Assembly (NCBI GenBank): GCA_010015805.1
Contig: ML978121.1
Span: forward strand, 1,860,001-1,924,000
DNA: 64,000 nt
Source of the DNA: Rhizodiscina lignyota
Lineage: Eukaryota > Ascomycota > Dothideomycetes > Aulographales > Rhizodiscinaceae
Direction: 5' to 3'
A program made the translations under genes and the position numbers. Positions 11,314-23,597 of the stretch are shown piece after piece; position 1 is the stretch's first letter, and each line of letters starts with the position of its first letter. The notes below the pieces were generated by a model. The model did not search any database. It was not told the origin of the DNA and worked only from the letters and a program-made list of their open reading frames with translations.

Positions 11314-14300
11314 ATGTTCTGGCGGTTTGGCGGCTACGCGAACATATCTACGCTCGATACGATCCTTGACAAGCCCGACGTCACGGTCGAGGAACTGCTC
11401 GAGGAATCGGACCTCATCCAGGAGCTCAAGCAGCAGAACGCGAAGCTCATTGAGTTTCTCCGCGGCGACTCCGTGGTCGAGAAGCTACTTCATTATGTCG
11501 TAGCTCCGAAGACGGAAGAGATTGCGGAGGAGTACAACGACGAAGAGCTCGAGGTGAAGGAGCGCAAAGGCTCCGCCCTGGACACTTTCTTCGGCAAAGC
11601 GCGTTCGCGGTCGCGATCCAAGTCGCTTAGCAAGAATGAAGGTAATGAGGATGAAGAGAGCAAGGAGGAGAAGCAGAGGATGAAGTATGCATATGTGGCA
11701 TGCGAGATTCTGTCCTCCGAAGTCTGGTCGATATCGGAGGCAGTGCTAGAGAATCGCGAAGCGCTACGCAAGTTCTGGGCATATATGAAGCAGCCTGCAC
11801 CGCTAGACCCATTACAAGCGGGATACTTTACAAAAGTCAACGAGAGCTTGCTCGATCGTAAGACGGAAGAGATGCTGGCTATGTTCAAGTCGTTAGACAA
11901 CATTGTCCAAGACATGCTGCAGCACGTTGATTGTCCAATGGTGATGGATTTACTACTCAAGATCATAAGTCTGGAGCGGAGTGAAGGAGGTCAAGGCATT
12001 GTCGACGTAAGTCTTATACATCCAGTATCCTACTCCATGTGCTAAATCGTGACAGTGGCTGGAAATGCAGAATCTCGTCCCAATACTACTATCCTACCTA
12101 TCTCCGGAGCACAACTCGGCAACTCAGACATCGGCTGGCGATTTCCTGAAAGCTATTATAACCATCTCCGCAAATGCGACAACACAAGATCAAAACGTGA
12201 TTGGCCCGAATGAGCTTACGAGACAGCTGGTATCGGAACCTTGCATACAAGTTCTGATAAAGGAGATGCTTAGAGGTGGCAATCCGCTTACCGTTGGCGT
12301 CGGCATCGTGATTGAAGTTATTCGAAAGAACAATTCAGATTACGACTTGGAGAACCAAACTGGTCCTGTGCCTCGATCATCGGACCCTATTTATCTTGGT
12401 ACCTTACTTCGGCAGTTCGCGAAGAGTGTCCCGGACTTTATGCATCTCATTTTGGATCCTGATCATAAGACGATTGACAGTGATGGTAAAGTGGTTCCGA
12501 GAAGACGAGAAATGAAGGCGGCCTCGGGCGAGAAGATTGAACCGCTCGGATTCGACAGATTCAAGACGTGCGAATTGATGGCAGAATTGCTGCATTGCAG
12601 CAACATGGGATTACTCAACGAAAGAGGCGCCGAAGAAGGGGTCAGACAGAGAGATGCTGAACGTGAACACTTAAAAGCCGATGGAAAGCTGCGAGCGCGA
12701 AAGGATGAATCAGAGCATGACCAATCTGGACAGGACTTTGGCACCAGCGTCGATAGTTCTGGTTTCCATCATGCGCGTGCGCCATCAATGTCCGATGAGG
12801 CTCCTGAAGATATCAAACGGCTTGAGGTATCTAACGCAGGTGATGATGAAGATTTCGAGACTGTGGCGCGTTCCGATGCGCTGGCAGACGAAATCAAAGA
12901 CGAGTTGGATGAGGCGCTATTAGGCGAACCCCTCGATCGCTCTCCAAAGATCCAGCCAAACACGACTGTCTCAGAAAAGGACACATCTAACGAGAACTCG
13001 ACACCTCTAGAGAAGCCAGCCGGAGTTAATAGTGAAGCCCCAGCGCATGAGGTGCCTCCGTTGAAGCCTCGAAGACCCGAAGAAACCGTAGGCTCTCCAA
13101 CGTCGAATAACTTGGCTGAGAAGGTCAAAGGCCTCGAAATTCAGAGGGATCCTGAGAACCCTGCGGATGACACATTGCAAAAAGAAGATGAGAACGCACA
13201 GCCCAAGACTCCTACGTCACCTACTTCTAGTAAGTTTTGAGAGTAAAATGAGGTTACTCCCGACATCTCACACATGCCGCAGAGATCACTGCAAGCCCTA
13301 AGGAGCTGTCGCCTCATCCTGAAGACAAGCCTGCCCCGCTGTTTGCAAAGAAGTCTGCCCAAGCAGACGAGGACTCCGATGCGTCTGTAACTGCAGCAAC
13401 GGGAGATTCGGAAACCACCGATCTCACAGAGGCGCCACGGACTGATGAGTCTGAGAGCAATCAGTCTGTGCTTGCTAACAATGAAGAAGCATATAATTCA
13501 ACTTACGTCGTTGACATTGACGGTTCACCAGTAGTAGGTGACCTGCTCAAAATGATGTTCGTCGAGCACCATGTTGTTCCCACGATACTCGTAAGCACTC
13601 TTTCGATGAATATGGATATTGAAACGGACCCTCGTACTCACTATTGATTGTTAGGATTTCTTCTTTCGATTTCCCTGGAACAATTTCTTACATAATGTCG
13701 TCTACGATGTCGTCCAGCAAGTTTTTAACGGCACCATGGAGCGCGGCTACAACCGCCAGCTGGCGATTGATTTGTTCGAAACCGGTCGCATAACGGACCG
13801 CATCATCGAGGGACAAAGGAGGTCTGATGAATCTCAAGCGAAGAACAACACGCGTCTCGGTTACATGGGGCATTTGACTCTCATCGCGGAAGAGGTTGTC
13901 AAGTTCACTGAACGCCATCCCCCGGAGCTCCTTGCGCATTCCGTGCTCGAGAGAGTAATGAGCCAGAGCTGGATCGACTATGTCGAGCATACGTTGACGG
14001 AGACAAGAGAACGGGACAATGCCATCTTAGGAGGTGTAAGGCCAGATATGGCCGGTATGGGACCGCGACAAGCTGTCCTGAATGCCGTCAATGCGGCACA
14101 GGGTGGTTTTGGAGGCGACGCGACAAGTTCCTTGATGAGCGGCGGCGCAGCTGGCAATGGTGGCATGCCGCTCGACAGTATGGAGATTACTAACCAAACC
14201 TCCAGTGGAGGATACCTCTTTGGCAGTGGTGGAGCAGCAGGTAGCGGAGGTGGCTTGCTGAGCGGCTTCAACAACTCGAGCGACGAGGAGGACGACGAGA

Positions 14301-15210
14301 TTGAGGACGCCGTCGAGAGGGAGGAAAGGCATGGCGGAGCCGCGGGGCTGACCGACGACGACCAAGTGGGTGAACTCTCTTTTGAGGACGTCGACATGGG
14401 CTATTGACACGATGCCTTTTTCACGAAACGTTGACGTTGTAGGGATTGTACGATGCCGAATGGACAATGTTGTACCCTGTACAAATACGGTCGTTGTAGA
14501 CCTGCTTCCTTTCTACGCTTCTAATGTTGTACATTATACTGCTTTCATTTGTTGGAAAGTAAAAGAAGAGACGGCGTTTCACCCTCTATTTTTCTTCCAT
14601 TATACCTTTTCGTTGCTGTCTTGATGGTCACCTGCCCGTGCTCTTATCATTGTACAGTCTACGCCTTGTATTCGCTCCAACACACTTTCCTTGGAAAGAG
14701 AGGTTCGCGGTCCTACAGCTCCTTACGCCTTTTCCGAAACTACTCACTAACCACTTGTCTCTCTTATGGCAGAACCCTGACGAAGACAACTCCAACACAC
14801 CACCCGGTGTCCAGCCTCCACCCTTAAACTTCCCGCCGTCTCGTGCCCGGCGACGCTTCGCGGCACGCCTCGCAGAGCGCCAACGTGCACTTCAGGGTGA
14901 TCATACGATCGATCTCGACGACGCCGAAGGGCACGACCAGGATTCGGATCTACTCCTCCACCACCGGGCTGATGATGACGACGATGAGATGGAGTATCAT
15001 GCTAGGCAAAGTGCTGCAGAGCGTGATGATGAGGATACTGGGGATGAGAAAGACGAGGCGGAGTTTGATAGGTCTGAGGACGCGGAGTACGAGGTGGGTA
15101 TGAGTTCTGGCAAGAGGGGTGAGCATGACGAGTGGGAGAGAGAGCGGCCGACTGTACCAACAAGGTTCAGTGGCTTGCTTGCGAGTGATAGCGATAGCGA
15201 CGAGGAGTAG
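11314..15210 (+). CDS. SAPS-family (Sit4-associated) phosphatase regulatory subunit
   Basis: Regulatory subunit of the Sit4/PP6-type phosphatase (yeast SAP155/185/190, fission yeast Ekc1 family). It begins MFWRFGGYANISTLDTIL, the hallmark start. The conserved armadillo-like SAPS core runs through about residue 530 (HVDCPMVMDLLLKI, DFFFRFPWNNFLHNVVYD, GYMGHLTLIAEEVVKF) and is interrupted by a long acidic insert at about residues 290-480. Exons 1-4 are 11314-12006, 12056-13229, 13283-13590 and 13655 onward. Exon 4 either reads to TGA at 14405-14407 (975 residues, ending DVDMGY), or is spliced at 14365 to a fifth exon, 14773-15210. The second form has 1107 residues and ends LLASDSDSDEE. The fifth exon has a strong CACTAAC branch site and CAG acceptor and lacks its own ATG, so the longer form is preferred. 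Confidence 0.9.
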
Positions 15211-18200
15211 GTGTGGTAGAACTTAGGAGGGGCTTGTGTTGGCACTTTCCGACTTGGTTAGACGGTTTGGAGGATGGGATGCCGCATAGTTGCACAGATT
15301 GGGAGTCGACTCTGGTGGGTATTGGGGTTTCTGGTCGCCAGGGAGCGTAAGGCCATAGTTGATACCCGGACCGGAAGCATGGGACTTCTTTGTCTATAGA
15401 CTACATAGCTATGGTTTAATGCATGTTCTTCACAAAAGTGTTACACCGCCACGGCGTTCATGGTGTATCCCCCGCCATGAATAGTTTATCGCGTGTTGTA
15501 TTCCACTTGCAGCCCTTGGGGTTGGTATTTATCTATTGTCCGCATCTTCAACCACGCATGTTCAATGAGCTTGAATCTCATGTTTGGTACTATTCGGGAG
15601 GTTGAGACGAGCGAGTCACGAGGCTCGGAGTCTTGCGTGTAGTAAGGTATGGCCAGTCAGGAGTGGAAGCGTGCGTCGGCTATGAACACTGTTCACTGTG
15701 TTCAATACGTTCATGGGCCAGTCTGATATTGCACTTTCCACCACACCTCCAACAATGTCAGTCAAAGGTCTAGTGCTCCGAGACGCTTGATCGTACGAGA
15801 AGAGGCGGTCATGAAGTCGGTGTGTTGGTGTAGGCTAGTCTAGCTAGTTCCAATTGTCAGCGTCGACCATGAGCATTTTCTCTCAGGTCCAAAGCTGTTC
15901 ATACAGCGGTTTGATGCTTGTCTGCGTTTGTCACCATACGCATTCGATAAGGTGGAACTAGCTATGTAATACATGGACTGTAGGAGAGGAGGGGGTGGAG
16001 AAAGTTCATCGACTCGCATGGTAAAAGGTATGACTTGCAGACACTAGAAGTGTAGCGCGGTCGGGCAATTGGTAGAGGGTAGGCTGTCTCGTCAATGAAA
16101 TGATGGAGCATATCATTGACTTTGTGTTTGTTGCTCCTCCAACGTCGTGGTGAAAGTGTTCCTCTCACATTGTTTGCACGTCGTATGACATCCTGGTGAA
16201 AGTATATGACATTGACTCTCCTCTGGTCTCTTCTCAGCTTGTCAGGTCAGGGAGGAAACTGTTCGAATTCGGGAATACACTTGGATGTACACTGTTGAGC
16301 GGTCAGCACACGTGCATCGCATAGAACACTCGTCTGAGAATCCTCGAGCGTGCGGGCGTACAAAATGAGAATGGCATCTCCCTCAGCCTAACAGCCATCA
16401 GAGCTCTGAGTACCCTGCTACTCGAGGATCAGTGCAAGACCAACTCGAGATACTACGATTGGAAAGAAACTGGTCATTCGGGACAGGCTGAGTGCCACTC
16501 AATGACAACTTGTTGAGTACACAACCACCATCATTGATAGATGTCCCGAGCCTCGTGAGTCGTGCCATGCAGACAGTTATGCAGTTAGACACCGCCGAGT
16601 GTGATATGGAAGTATCGCGTGCTAACAGGTAGCTCAGAAAATCAGTGACGGTATGGTAGGAGAAGTGTAGGCTCGGATCGGTGGCTGACTAGGGTATGTT
16701 AGTGAAAAGGGTGTCTGTTTCTCACTTTGCGTTTACTCCAGCTCCAGTAATATCACTTTGTCTGGCCAGCCGTCGGCATCGAGGTCTCTTCTAGAGTCCG
16801 AACCATCACCGTACTCCCCAATCCGGTCAAGACAGAGTAATTGATGTGATGTTGTGTCCAGATAGCCCGGCTATCGTTATGACTGGAGCGGTCAACTCTT
16901 CCTAGAGTCGGTGGGACTATTGGTGGGTTTCTTGTGGGGATTGGAGCCATGAGAGCTAACTGTCCGAAAAGAGTCAAAGATTAGTACTGGAGCGAGTCTT
17001 GACTGCGTTCGGTCAGCACTTCACTGTGGACTATCGAGCCTGCTGGTGACTTGCATTATGGTACGCTGTCAGTCAATCTGCCAGGGAGAGATCATCAGAC
17101 TGTTGATGTAGTCGTGATCCTGCGAAGTTATGGGAAACACCGAGGACCGTCAACTTCAAGCGCTGGTTTAGTGCTTTTGAAGACTATATTCGAAAGAAAT
17201 CATTAGAAGAGAGCCGAGCGACGGATAGATAATCCGCGGCGCTGCGCGGCCATGCGAAGATGGGAGGGCCGTAGCACAAATTCGAGGGCTGAGTTGATGG
17301 AAGGGATGTAGTCCTGCAGGACCGCCTTTCGAGTAAAGGAAAGCGTTTGTCTAATCTTTCGCCACTATCTTAGACGGCCGGTACCGTTCTGAGAGACAGG
17401 AGTTCGAGGACGGGAGGTACTCCGTAGTTAGGGGCGGTACACGAAAATTCTGGAGTTGTGAGAGGGAAGGAAGGTAAGCTCGATAGGGGCTTTTGATTAG
17501 CTTGTAGTATTGTTTGAGAAACATAGCGGGACAAAGTAGGACAAATAGTGCCCAAGAGTAAAGACTGAAACCGGTGCACCCTATTCGGAAATGAAGCTTA
17601 AGAAGAGGCTTTGCGGACTGTACTCCGTCGTGTACGAGAGCCAGTCTATGGTCCAGCGGCTGCTTGAGGCGACAAGCGACAAGCCGATGACAGCTTACAA
17701 CATTACAAAATAAATCAGGAAAAAGCTTTGATAAAATTCTAGCACGTAAATAGGTAGAAATGAATGCCAGATGTTATACTGCCATCTCTTTTCACGACCA
17801 AATGCTCTTTTGCGATGGACTTGCTGGCGAGGCAAAACTGAAATTACTGAATTTAGAGGCCAACATCAAGAGACCCACTAGTAATCGGTCGACTGGACTT
17901 ACGATCATCGATTATAGATACTAAAGGCATAATGTAATGGCTAGTTCCTCGATATAACTACTCTTAGTGCTTTTGAGGCTCTATATAACTGGGTTACTTG
18001 TTTATAGACCTTTTAAGTAATATCGGGGCAGGGCTTCGCCCAACCCAAATCCTCGATCGTTTGCTTCAAAAACAACGCCACAAAGCCCTAAAAAGAAGAA
18101 AATTAAAATCAATTGTAGTACCTAGAAGAGTAGCACTTCAACTTGTGAAAAGTTTAGAGCGCCCAAGATTTGTCGTTGTCGAGATATTCCAGGTGTCACG

Positions 18201-18857
18201 ATTTTGGAGTGTGCCACCTTTAGGCCTTGCATTACTAGAAGCACCCGCGCCTGAGGTGGTGACTGGTCAGGCCCGGTCACGTGGGAGTGTCTGACGCACT
18301 GAGATTGGCTATAACCCTAATCGTGACCGTTACCGTAATAATGAACCGAAAAGAAAAGCGAGGCAGCTTACGATGCGCCTTATGGTGGCGCTTGCCTTGT
18401 CGATCAGCGCACAAGCATTCAAAGATCACACTGCAAAGTAGAGCGCCCATATGTCCCATTGCATGTCGGATCAGCTCATTGTTCATGCACCTCCGTTCTC
18501 GCAGTGGTCCGGACCTAATGGCCGTTCAGGAGCGCTCTCCAAAAGGGCTGATGGAGCCAAGGTGGGAAGGAACAAATAGCCTCCCGGAAGGTGCGAGTGC
18601 TGGTAGGCCTAAGGGCCGTAAAATGAAAGCTTGACGGGCTAGTTTACAGTAAATTACGTTCCAGCCACTCCCCACCCATGGTCCCTGGACGGAGACAACT
18701 CAGCGTCGTCCTGGGGGATTACCTCAACACTACGTTCGTTGTCGCGAGAGTGGCGCTACCTGTCGCGTCCCATTCATACAGCAGCTGAAAAACTACCCTT
18801 GCCAACTATAAAGTCTCTACGCATTCCTCTTCAATCCTGAACCACCGTCTGGACGCC
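15211..18857. other. Long gene-poor stretch (3.6 kb)
   Basis: No open frame of note on either strand from 15211 to about 17690, and no protein I recognise. From about 17690 to 18290 base composition drops to AT-rich (separate entry). The last 60 bp contain a TATAAA at 18807-18812 that fits the promoter of the next gene, 46 bp before its ATG. Confidence 0.55.
17690..18290. repeat. AT-rich island, possible decayed mobile element
   Basis: This block is visibly AT-richer than both flanks. It contains a basic open segment at 17998-18294 (no ATG start) rich in Lys, Arg and Leu that matches nothing I know. The composition and absence of genes suit a degraded, possibly RIP-affected repeat. No terminal repeats or transposase motif were found, so this remains a suspicion. 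Confidence 0.25.
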
Positions 18858-21062
18858 ATGTCCAAAAGATACGCGCCCATCCTTCCTTCGCCCGAAGTGA
18901 ACACAGGATCAGAGCAGGCAGGGAGCGGGTCTGGGTCCAACTCAAACTCAACTCCATCTAGTTCTAATTTATCGAGTACCGTGCCACCACTATCTCGACG
19001 ACGGCAGAAGCGTGAACAAGTTTCAGTCGCTTGCCAGGCTTGTAGAGGATCCAAGCAAAAGGTGTGTATCCTCGAACGTCTCCCCTTGTCTAATGCTCCC
19101 TAATTTGCTAAGAATTCAAGTGTAACGCGGAGAGACCCATTTGCGGACGTTGTCGCGTGAAAGGGATTGAATGCCATTACGACGTCGAGCAAGGCGAGGC
19201 AACGCGCTATGTTGCGCTGAAGCGAAAATACGACGTGGCAGTCTCCGAGAATGAGAGCCTCCGAGAGCTCTTCGAATACCTCAGAAAACGGCCAGAATCC
19301 GAAGCCCGCGAAATCTACACCCGGATCAGAGCGTCTGAAGACGTGCAAGATGTCCTCAAGTCAGTGAGAGACGCCGACTTGCTACTCCAGAACCCTTCAG
19401 AAACAGGCCACAGCCCCCCGGAAGTCATCCGTCTGTTTGAGCAAGTCGACCAGCGAAGTCTCCGGAATAGTGCCCTCAAAGTTCCCGCTCGTCCATGGAC
19501 TGTATCGGCCGGTGACGGACTGGTATCTGAGCTCTTATCGTCGTTCTTCCAGTATGACGATCTGTTCTTTTTGCCCTTCGTGGACAAAGAAGCGTTCGTG
19601 GAGGACATGAGAAAACAGAATCTAAAGGACGCTAAATATTGCTCTCAATTTCTTGTCAACGCAATCTGCGCCTTACGCTCCGTACGTTGCATCGCTAGCC
19701 AGCCGTCAGGATTTCCCAACCGTGAAGTTTTGGACTGACAGCTCATGTAGTGCACTTCACCAATAGCAAAAGCCTTAAGCCATGCAGAGGGGGAGGGCTT
19801 GTGGGAGAGATTTGCGGATGAATCAAAGCGTCACATGGAGCTCGACTTAAGAAACCTGACTTTGCCCGCTGCCCAAGCTCTTTTCATTTCGTTCCTGATT
19901 GCGGCATATAGAGGCAACGACAGAGATGCCGCGATGTACCGATATGCCTGCTGCGCAATGGTCCGTCGTTTGAATCTGGAAAAGAAGTTCGAAATGCTGA
20001 AGGCAGAAAGTCCAACCGAACTCAAGGAGAAGCGCATTATTTCGAGAGCAGCATGGGGCCTATTTCATGCGGAAAGGTAACAAATCCTCAAATCATGAGA
20101 TGGTAACTAATCACATTATTCATTCTAGCTGTTACGCATACATTTACCTCCAGCCGGCATTGATACGGCCACCGAAAATACCTCGAATGTTCGATTCTGA
20201 GAATGTCAGGGAACCGCCTACGCCAGAAACACATGCAGAAGACCAACTTTTGCAAGAGCCTGTGATTGAGGATCCAGGTCATCCCAATCCACCATCCTTG
20301 GTTTCTGGTGCCGTCGACTTCGCTTGCCAATTATCGGAAATGCTGTTCGAAATTATGACATACAATGCCTCCAGCAAGATGGTACTTGGCAGTGGCGATG
20401 ATCTTGAAAAGCGAAAAGAGTTTTACAATAGACTGGAAATTTGGAAGAGCTCACTACCTGCGGATCTGCGAAGCGACGTCAACTTCACCATGCAGACGGC
20501 CCTCCTCGAGAATCACATCAGTGATGTGGTGCTCGCCATTATTCGACCATTGGCTCCCAATGTCGCGTTTCCCGTCGGCCAAAACGGGTTCCAATCCGTG
20601 AAAGATTTGTGCATTGAGCGCTGCACCTTGGATGTGGAGTTGTTGCAGCGTACTATGCGATCATCCGAGTCGAAGGTCTGGATGGGTGAGGGAAATACTG
20701 GAGTCTATAATGCCGCATTCACCCTATTGCCATTCCTGGATGAACCTCGGACACACCAACCATTCACAAAGGCCTGCTTCATGTTGCGCGCTGCTGCAAG
20801 CGACTTCCCGATGTTAAACTCGGTTCTTCAACGCCTCCAGGCCCAAGCCTTGGCATTACAGCGAGACATCCCTCCTTCAGCGCGAATCTGTTTCGAGAAG
20901 CTGCCGAAACCGAAGGAATTGATGGACGGAGCTGTTGGTCTCGCTGTACCGCAACACGAACGTGTCCGCCACATATTGTCCGATAACTCGAATGAAGACA
21001 TCGACATTGGTGGGGAACTCGGTACGCTGATATATGAATGGGCCAGGCTGTCCTTGGATTAG
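18858..21062 (+). CDS. Zn2Cys6 transcription factor with fungal-specific TF domain
   Basis: Regulator of 674 residues. Exons are 18858-19061, 19121-19681, 19751-20076 and 20129-21062; introns are 52-69 nt. The Gal4-type binuclear cluster at residues 59-86 is CQACRGSKQK-CNAERPIC-GRC-RVKGIEC, completed only after splicing because intron 1 falls directly before the third Cys. A basic/coiled segment follows (VALKRKYDVAVSENESLREL), then a middle homology region (LLSSFFQYDDLFFLPFVDKEAF, and ISRAAWGLFHAESCYAYIYLQP made across intron 3). The overall form resembles NIT-4/xylanase-regulator-like proteins. Its target pathway cannot be read from sequence. TATAAA lies 46 bp upstream of the ATG. It converges on a second Zn2Cys6 gene, with 420 bp between the stop codons. 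Confidence 0.92.
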
Positions 21063-21482
21063 GGCCTGGTGCGTGGTTAACCTCGTCGAGACTCTTCTCA
21101 GCTCTGCTCCAGTCATGCATTGCGCGCGGATAGCGAGTCACGCAAATACTGGTGCGTGGCAGAGGCGCTTGGATAAAGCTACGAGTACAGAGATACGACG
21201 GGAAGCCGTCTTCAAGCACAGCGTAAGGCCTAAAAGCCTCTATCCTTTCAAACGCTAGTATGAGGTCGCGAGGACGACGTCCTCAAGCAAGAACTCTGAA
21301 GGAAAACATATCGGCCGAGCGCGATGTTCAACAATCAGCCAATGCAGGCAGAAGAGCATCCTAGTTGATGAGGCCGCGAACAGCGAGCTGCCATAGCCGC
21401 GCCGAAGATGGCCCTCCCTTGCTGCGAGCGCAATCCATAAAGAAAGGGTATTTGAGCGACTCCTCAGCCACCGTCTAATATT
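21063..21482. other. Intergenic between convergent regulator genes
   Basis: The 420-bp gap between two stop codons presumably holds both 3' UTRs. No gene seen. Confidence 0.55.
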
Positions 21483-23597
21483 TTATTGGTCTCGATGCCG
21501 GAAGGAATCCTGCTTGATCTTCACAAAGGCGTCGGCATTCAGTAGATGCTTGCGAAAGGGAGGTGGGAGGGACCAGTTGGCAAGATTCTTGACATAGTCC
21601 TGCCAATAGCGCGTTAGCAACTTTCCAGCGATTTGAACGCCTCGGGCACATCTTACCTTCGCAATGTCAGTCAAATGGGCATCTCCGGTAATGGGATCAC
21701 GATCCAGTACCTCCTGAGGCGTACCATTCCAAGCGCATGTCAACGTCAAGCTCATTTCCATCAGCCATGCAAGATTGAAATGCAGCTCGTGGTTGGTAAC
21801 TGCATGGTCCCTGAGAGTTGGCCATATGAGGAAATCGAATAATTCCGAGTGAGGTATGAACAATTGATTCGGCGTTGGTCGCAGCCATATGGGTATATCC
21901 TCATAAGTTTCGGTACGAGGGTCAATGAGCCAACGAGCGAGGTACCAGACGAGATACATCAAAGCAAACGCCGTGAAATGAACATCTTTGTGTTTTAGAC
22001 TCCGCACAAAGCGAGCAGCCCATTTCGACAAGAGTTGCGCCCCTACAAAGTCATCAACATTCAACATGGCCGCCATGTTTGGATGACCACCGATGACCTC
22101 GTCAAGCGAGGATCCAGAACTTATAAGCTGTTTAACTTGTTGGCGAAGTTCAGTGACGGGAGTGGTATCCCAAGGAACGCCGGTGACCAAGTTAGCTGGC
22201 ATGACCGCCCAGATCGGTATCTCTACGGAATTGTGAAACTGCGGCAGCGGCAAATGATCGCTTGTATAGCCGCTCAATCTGAGGTGTGATGTGATATTTG
22301 CCGACGAGGCCAGTGTGGAAGGGTCGCTGGCCAATCCAGTCCGCCCAGAGTCAGCGGATCCTATACCGAAGGGGTTTTTGAACTCTAAAACTTCCTCCGA
22401 AGTCATGGAAGGGCTCGATGTGGCGCTCGAAGGTTCTGGATGAATCGAAGTCAAGACTGTCGAGGTCGCAACGCTACTCTTGCGGCGTTTTTGGCCCAGC
22501 CACTGAGTCCGATCGAAAAGGGGGATCAGAAAAGAGTCGATATTTCCTCGTTCAGGAGCTTCAGTGATGCCCTTGGCCTCAGTACCATCACTCAACGTCC
22601 CGTCAGTCTCTTTCTGATGATCTACTGTATTGGTGGTGTAACTACTGCTTTTACGTTAGAATACGCGACAACGGGAGGGAACAATGATGGGCGATGATTG
22701 GGGACAAGGCAAAGGGCCTATGTGCGCTTTGGCATTTCGTAGTGAGTGTATCACTCTCTGTGAAAGCCTCTGTGACGTTCTTTCTGGACCAGCACGATAT
22801 AAAAAGGGTGGTTGTTCGGGTCAGTCTCACCTTACACCGCCTACTTGCTCTGCCATCCCAATGGTACTAGCCGCTGAAGTTGGCGTGTCTGGGTCAGAAG
22901 ACATGCTGCCAATAACCTCTGGCACAGAGTGGCCGACTCGAAGACGAGAAAGGGCAGCCGATGCCTCAAAGTCTGTTCCCTGAGCAAGAATGTCCACGAA
23001 CAGCTCCAGAACGTCGACATGCTTGGATAGTTCCTGCACCTGTGTCTTGAGGTTTTGATTTCGAGAGATACCCGCCGGCACGCTGTATGAGCATTCGACA
23101 TTGCGGCTGGTGCATGACTGGCATGAGGGTCTGAAACCGTCACACTGCGACCGAATCAATCGAAAGAAACGGTGATGGGGTGCCCGCAAAATTCGAGAAC
23201 TCACCTTTATTCTTCTCTTCTGGCACCGATCACAGGCACTAGAGACTTGCTCTCGCCTCCGCTTCTGCCCACGAGAGATTGTTGATGACTGGGTTCCCCG
23301 GAAGGTCTTGTTGTCGAGCTCCCAAGTTTTCTCGCAAGGCGTCGACGCGCTTTGGCCCTGCGCAAGGGCAGCGGCCCCGGAAAGGAGAGAATTACGTGGT
23401 AATAGAGCTCGGCGTCCTGGATGATTGTAGCCTGGCTTCCGATCCGAAACGACATGGCCCGACATGATGGAGAGCAGTGGCTTTCGAAGACTTTGCTGAG
23501 AACCATTTGTGAAAGGCTGGCTGTACGACGGGTGGCCTTCCGTTCCAGTGCTTCCGTCGGAGTGAACTCCTAGAGTCCTTGCGTCCAATATACTCAT
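21483..23597 (-). CDS. Zn2Cys6 transcription factor with DUF3425-like C-terminus
   Basis: Predicted 607 residues. Exons are 23597-23205, 23144-22845 and 22613-21483. The start is the first ATG in frame (23595-23597); the frame continues upstream only through a GTG. The zinc cluster reads CDRCQKRRIK-CDGFRPSC-QSC-TSRNVEC once a 60-nt intron is removed, followed by a leucine-containing helix (LKTQVQELSKHVDVLELF). The C-terminal 180 residues (WLRPTPNQLFIPHSELFDFLIWP, FNLAWLMEMSLTLTCAW) resemble the DUF3425 region found in fungal bZIP and some Zn2Cys6 regulators. The 231-nt second intron is long for this window and is the weakest point of the model. Without it the C-terminal part has no ATG of its own, which supports the fusion. 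Target genes are unknown. Confidence 0.8.

Noticed and set aside
16255-16280. GTTCGAATTC resembling a tRNA B box
   Set aside because: No A box or foldable cloverleaf at the right distance, and the 3' part does not form an acceptor stem.
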